Program-made: the position numbers and the translations under genes
From: Mesodorylaimus sp. YZB2_4
Lineage: Eukaryota; Nematoda; Enoplea; Dorylaimida; Dorylaimidae
Reading direction: 5' to 3'
DNA: 64,000 nucleotides
Assembly (NCBI GenBank): GCA_030248295.1
Contig: JASANH010000389.1
Coordinates: forward strand, 62,001-126,000
Notes under the pieces: model-generated
Databases searched by the model: none
What the model saw: only the letters and a program-made list of their open reading frames with translations
What the model was told of the DNA's origin: nothing
Shown here: positions 59,993-64,000 of the stretch, in pieces
Position numbering within the stretch: the stretch's first letter is position 1
How the letters are laid out: every line of letters begins with the position of its first letter

Positions 59993-61622
59993 ATGGACAA
60001 AACGGACTTTACCACGGAGACTGTGAAGAATTTTCAATATTATAAGACTTTGGAAACCAGATTGTTTTTACTAGAAGAACAATTTCGATCACTCGGATCA
60101 CAGCAGCCGACAAAACGTAAGATATCAGGCATTTGGCTCAATAATTGCTGCAAATCGTGTAAATTTTAGACAAAGCTGCTTTTGATCTGGTGAACAATGT
60201 GTCAGGTATGGTGGGCCTGAAAGAAGTAGTGACTAGTCGATACATGACCATAAGGATAACGTGGGGCATACTGTTCTGTCTCGGTCTTCTGGCCACAGCC
60301 TATTACATATTTGCTACTACGCAGGAATACCTCGCAAATCCGACTGCTACAAATGTAAGATTGTGATGGAGTTTTGAAGCGCAGTTTTCTCAACTCTTCG
60401 ATTCCAGGTTGAACTACAGAGGCAATCGGAATATATCTACCCGTCACTGGTCCTGTGTCCTGGTTCCTGGGTCGACACCGAAAAGGCCCTTGCAAAAGGG
60501 TTAACCAAAGACGCCCTTAAGTACGGCCTGGCTTATCTCGACCGATTTATGGTTGACGGTAGCGTCAATGTGAGCAAGGCGAAGAGAGATTTTGAAAAAT
60601 TCTTTACTTCTCATAATTATTCAAGTCTCCTGGATTTCTACAAAGACGTGGCCCTCGACATCGAACCATCGCCAGGGCAAGGTGAACTGAGTGCTATGTC
60701 CACCTCCGGGTATTTTTGTGTTGGGTGCAACGAAAGCACGTCGGTCGAGAAAGTCATCGTCAGAGACCTGATGTGCTATGCATTCTCTCTGAAGGCAGCT
60801 AGCACACGCAATTTTCGAATGTGGGACGCGGCAGCCCCACAAATTTTGGTCCAAACACAAGAGAAGTCTGATGGGGTTGGCGGAGTGACTTCGAATTGGA
60901 GAGCATATCTAATGCATGACAAGCACATCCTGCAGCCCAATTATCCATACCTGTCGTTGGAAACCTTTTCCGTCACCACTCTTAAAACAGCAGTTCAGCA
61001 TTTTTTGCTGCTGGATGACGATAATTCGAGATGTTTGAGCCAAGCCGAAGTACCCGCCAATTATACTGCTGAAAAGTGCACACTCAATTGTTTGCACCAG
61101 TTGTTTCAAAAAACTTACAATTGTAGCGCTTTTTTCTATTCTGCTTACGACAAAGCTACCGCCCTTTCTGATTACTGCAATCATTTTGAACAGAAGCTTC
61201 CTGGAGCGAATATATCATTTTCGGATTACATCGATAATGAAGAAGTGGCCTTGACGGAGTCAAAGGGTGGCACGGAATGCGTTGACCAGTGTCCATACCC
61301 GTGTCACAGAACCCTCTTCACTTCCACTTTGGATTCTAGATTTACCATAATGCTAGACGCGTCCAATTTCACCAGCAATGCGCGTAAGCAAAACTTGTCA
61401 GTCATTGTAGTCGCCGTGGACAACACGGCCATATCTCAAGGCGGTATTGTAACATTGACAGAAATGTCAACATTTAGTTTTAGCACTTTGGTCAGCAATG
61501 TTGGCGGCACATTAGGTTTATTTGTTGGTGGAACAGTATTGACACTCTTCCAATTAATTTTATGGTTCGTTGAATACATGCTAAATGCCAGCGAAACTAG
61601 GAAAGTCAGGACATCGACATGA
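59993..61622 (+). CDS. DEG/ENaC-family cation channel, normal size (gene E)
   Basis: Exons 59993-60116, 60170-60354 and 60408-61622 join to 507 aa, with the same three-exon structure and phases as gene D; exon 2 is 185 nt in both. Membrane segment 1 is WGILFCLGLLATAYYIF, then EYIYPSLVLCPGSW; the ectodomain has MCYAFSLKAA, CTLNCLHQLF, YNCSAFFYSA and CPYPCHRTLF. Membrane segment 2 is VGGTLGLFVGGTVLTLFQLI with pore motif G-G-T at 61527-61535. It is a tandem duplicate of gene D, clearly diverged at protein level but strongly conserved around membrane segment 2. It likely forms homo- or heterotrimers at the plasma membrane. An AATAAA signal lies at about 61723, 100 bp past the stop. Confidence 0.87.
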
Positions 61623-61722
61623 TTTGGTGATTTGTAATGCGTAGAATGTATCCATGTCATGTTGTGGACTATTGTTCAGGATTACGAATAATTTCGCCAG
61701 GTGACCGACCAGTAAAGAGTCT

Positions 61723-61728
61723 AAATAA
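61723..61728 (+). terminator. Polyadenylation signal of channel gene E
   Basis: AATAAA about 100 bp after the stop at 61622, in AT-rich context. Confidence 0.5.
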
Positions 61729-62251
61729 ATACTTTAACTCCCATGCAGGCACTGCATGCACATTTCATGTCACAGCTGGTGTGGGTCATCGTCTATCCAA
61801 ATCGAAAGGTTTTTTACATGGCTTGTGGAATCACTGTGGAAATAAGGGGTTTTGTGTGCTGCTTTGCTTCTTGGCAGCAGAATTATCAATGCAGTGGAGG
61901 GCTCACAATAAACTCCATACTCGACGCCTTACTGCAGTACTGTGCTACAGTATGTATGTATGTATACTGTGCGCGTGCTACATGATCCATGTGAACGTTC
62001 CACTGACGATGAGAGGTCCACCTAAGAGAACACAGAGCATACATACGTCCTAAGAATATAGAGAGACAATAAAACCGAACTAAATGTCTAGAAAACATTT
62101 CTAAACCATCGTATGAGCCCATGAAATATCACGAGGCACATTCTCACATTACTCCGGGATACTGGGAAACTCTTGGCCACGTGCACATTCCTTATCAATG
62201 TTCCAGTAATTCTTCAGAAAATAATACTGTACTCGAAGCATTATCCATACG
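61729..62251. other. Intergenic; nothing recognised
   Basis: Short open stretches only. Confidence 0.4.
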
Positions 62252-62677
62252 TACCGTATTTCCTCGAAATTCTCCCCGGACAGAAATTTTTTCAAATGGG
62301 TCCGAGACGGGGGGGGGGGGGGAGAATAAAACTCAAACATTTTCCCGATGCCATAATAGAAAGATAGACAACAAATACCGCTAACTTCGTTTATTTCAAT
62401 ACTTCTCGTCCCGTATTCATGCTAATCATAGCCGAATTCAATCAATATGCACGATATCTTCGTCTTCAACCTCGTCTTCATCATCTGACTCTTCAAGGAA
62501 AATATTTTTATCACGTCAACACTCATATCATTCACATTTTTCACACCTGATGATGCTGTGCGGCAATTCAAATTCGTCCCCGGGGGAGGATTTGCAGAGG
62601 GGGGAGAATTAGGGTTCAATCGGGGTCTAGACGGGGGAGAATAACCAGAGGGGGTAGGATTTCGAGGAAATATGGTA
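62252..62677. mobile_element. MITE with TACCGTATTTCCTCGAAAT ends
   Basis: Left end TACCGTATTTCCTCGAAAT, then CTCCCC (62252-62277); right end GGATTTCGAGGAAATATGGTA (split ends, 62657-62677). G-runs with GGGAGAATAA lie inside each end. 426 bp, non-coding. Confidence 0.6.
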
Positions 62678-63475
62678 TGTGCTTGGTATTTCGATGAAAT
62701 GGTCCTTCACTAAATATTCGCTACCATCTCCCCGAAATTCAAAGTATGGATAACGAACATTTGGATAGTAAGCGAGGCCTTGACAAAACTAATAGAACTG
62801 AATTTCTTGCAGTGATCGATGTAGAGAATCCCATTTCTGTCAGGGCCAGAGCTCTCCCAGTTCATAAAGCTTGCTCCAGTTGTTAAGAATTGATCGCTCA
62901 GCAATCATTGGAATTTGCACAACTTCCTGTAATTACAAGTGCGATAAATTTTTTCAAATGGTCAGATTTACTGTAAAAAATGGTTCGCCTACAGTGGACT
63001 GTTGCTGTAAAATTAAATGGACATTTTTTAGGGGTCAGTCTTATAGGTTCTATCCATAGCCCAGTACTCCAATGGGATTCGAATGGCCGCAACGTGCGCT
63101 GTTAGGAAAGCTCTGCTAAGGCCACAAGCTGCTGTCAATCCACGAACTGTAAGGCTAAATGGGTGGTATTAATGAGGACGAACCGCCCGGGCCGAGGGAG
63201 GGTCTGCCTCTCACGCCGGGGCGCAACGGGCGATCACCGCGGGCCAAACAAAACCCCCCCCCCGCAAAAAAAACGAACGCAGTTCGGCGCAACCATGCTC
63301 TCTCACAGCTTTACTTGGCACTAAATGTTCCAAATTCAGGCAGCTTATAGACACAAGCGGGAAGGAGTGAGTCAGGTAGATGGGAAAGGCTCCTACTCGC
63401 GCCGCTATTCTTTTACTCCCTGGAATCTGCTCATACGCCGTGACCCATGCTGATCGTGAGCGTGCATACGAGTGT
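62678..63475. other. Spacer, including a GC-rich tRNA/SINE-like patch
   Basis: No gene seen. A GC-rich patch at about 63180-63245 (GGGTCTGCCTCTCACGCCGG) resembles the 5' part of the tRNA-Arg-like SINE family, but box B is not intact. Confidence 0.35.
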
Positions 63476-63479
63476 AACT

Positions 63480-63660
63480 TTTACTCTGCGGCTTTTTCTG
63501 GGCTTCAGCCCGCTTTGCCTATAGCAGTCAATCCGTCTGTGCTGGGACAGAGCAGTGCCCCTCTGTGCGTATCCAGTAGGAGCACCCGACATGCGAGCAT
63601 CCTGGACCAGAGCCCGACTTCCTCGGACGGTGGCGGGCGGGCTGTGAGCCCTGTCGGTGT
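63480..63660 (-). repeat. Partial copy of the second SINE family
   Basis: On the minus strand it carries CGTCCGAGGAAGTCGGGC, GGTCCAGGATG and GGGCTGAAGCCCAGAAAAAG in the same order as the 3' half of 58783-59095. Confidence 0.5.
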
Positions 63661-63785
63661 TCTACAGTCGAGACTCAAATGCGTTGACCAATGACTCAAG
63701 TTTTGGTTCCAATGGTCCACGGGGGGGGGGGGGGTTTGGACTGGCTGTCGGTCTCCATCGGATATGAATGCTTGCTGCACCATGG

Positions 63786-63953
63786 TTAAGTGGCTCGTTG
63801 GACTTCCGCTGTCAGCCTACCAACGTCCTCTTCCGCGATTGGCTTCTTGTCGAAATACTTGCTGGCGCTCTTCTTCTTTGAAGCGATACTGTAGGTTCCG
63901 CCGTCAATGATGAACAATCAATATACGTAGTACTCGATGGAAAATTTTCCGAC
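63786..63953 (-). CDS. Possible C-terminal exon of a gene running in from the right edge
   Basis: The minus strand after a CTTTTAG acceptor-like site (about 63954) encodes GKFSIEYYVY, then an in-frame TGA, then LFIIDGGTYSIASKKKSASK and KYFDKKPIAEEDVGRL up to a TAA at 63788-63786. Composition is protein-like, but the internal stop means either the true exon starts later, the gene ends at YYVY, or the copy is broken. Family not recognised. Confidence 0.25.
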
Positions 63954-64000
63954 CTAAAAGTCCTTGTTAAGCTTTTTGCCCCAATTTTCGCTTCTTCCTC

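Overview
The window is nuclear DNA of an animal, most probably a nematode. The strongest clue is an intact nematode-type cuticle collagen (52892-51856, minus strand). Genes are split by many short introns (mostly 45-60 bp, GT-AG, one likely GC-AG), DEG/ENaC channels are expanded, and the spacer DNA is full of small DNA transposons, SINE-like repeats and the word TACAGTA/TACTGTA. Clade and species cannot be told from the sequence alone.

Layout. (1) 1-32.3 kb: three tandem minus-strand paralogues of one unusual gene. Two are complete when the exons are joined by hand (15112-5339 and 32248-19035, 15 exons each, about 2,540 codons). Each encodes a DEG/ENaC-type channel whose first membrane segment and FPxVSxC-like motif are followed by a very large ectodomain: an IgGFc-binding-protein-like region, an Asp-rich DNDCDG/DDDNDG metal-binding-like segment, a Ser/Thr mucin of about 1,430 residues, and then the usual Cys-rich channel ectodomain and second membrane segment. 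The third copy (4430-1171) is a decaying pseudogene with at least five frame breaks, next to a PIF/Harbinger transposase fragment at the left edge. (2) 15.5-36.5 kb: introns and spacers hold mobile elements, including a hAT-like element with a perfect 8-bp target duplication, two copies of a GGGTC-rich element, long-inverted-repeat elements, and two head-to-head TTAA-flanked elements. (3) 37.2-38.1 kb: a secreted Cys-rich protein, plus strand. (4) 38-44 kb: mostly gene-poor. (5) 44.1-45.6 kb: an F-box/LRR-like gene in a GC-rich island with one in-frame TAG. (6) 46.9-47.8 kb: a 59-bp minisatellite. (7) 48.6-51.1 kb: a GLUT-type sugar transporter (10 exons, 485 aa). (8) 51.9-52.9 kb: the collagen. 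(9) 55.3-61.6 kb: two tandem plus-strand DEG/ENaC-like channels of normal size (515 and 507 aa).

The window thus carries five DEG/ENaC-family loci of two distinct types. The large type is the most interesting content: a cation-channel core joined to a mucus/adhesion-like ectodomain, duplicated in tandem, with an altered pore motif (N-x-C instead of G-x-S) in both intact copies. Function is not known from sequence; an epithelial, cuticle-facing or matrix-tethered mechanosensor is one reasonable inference.
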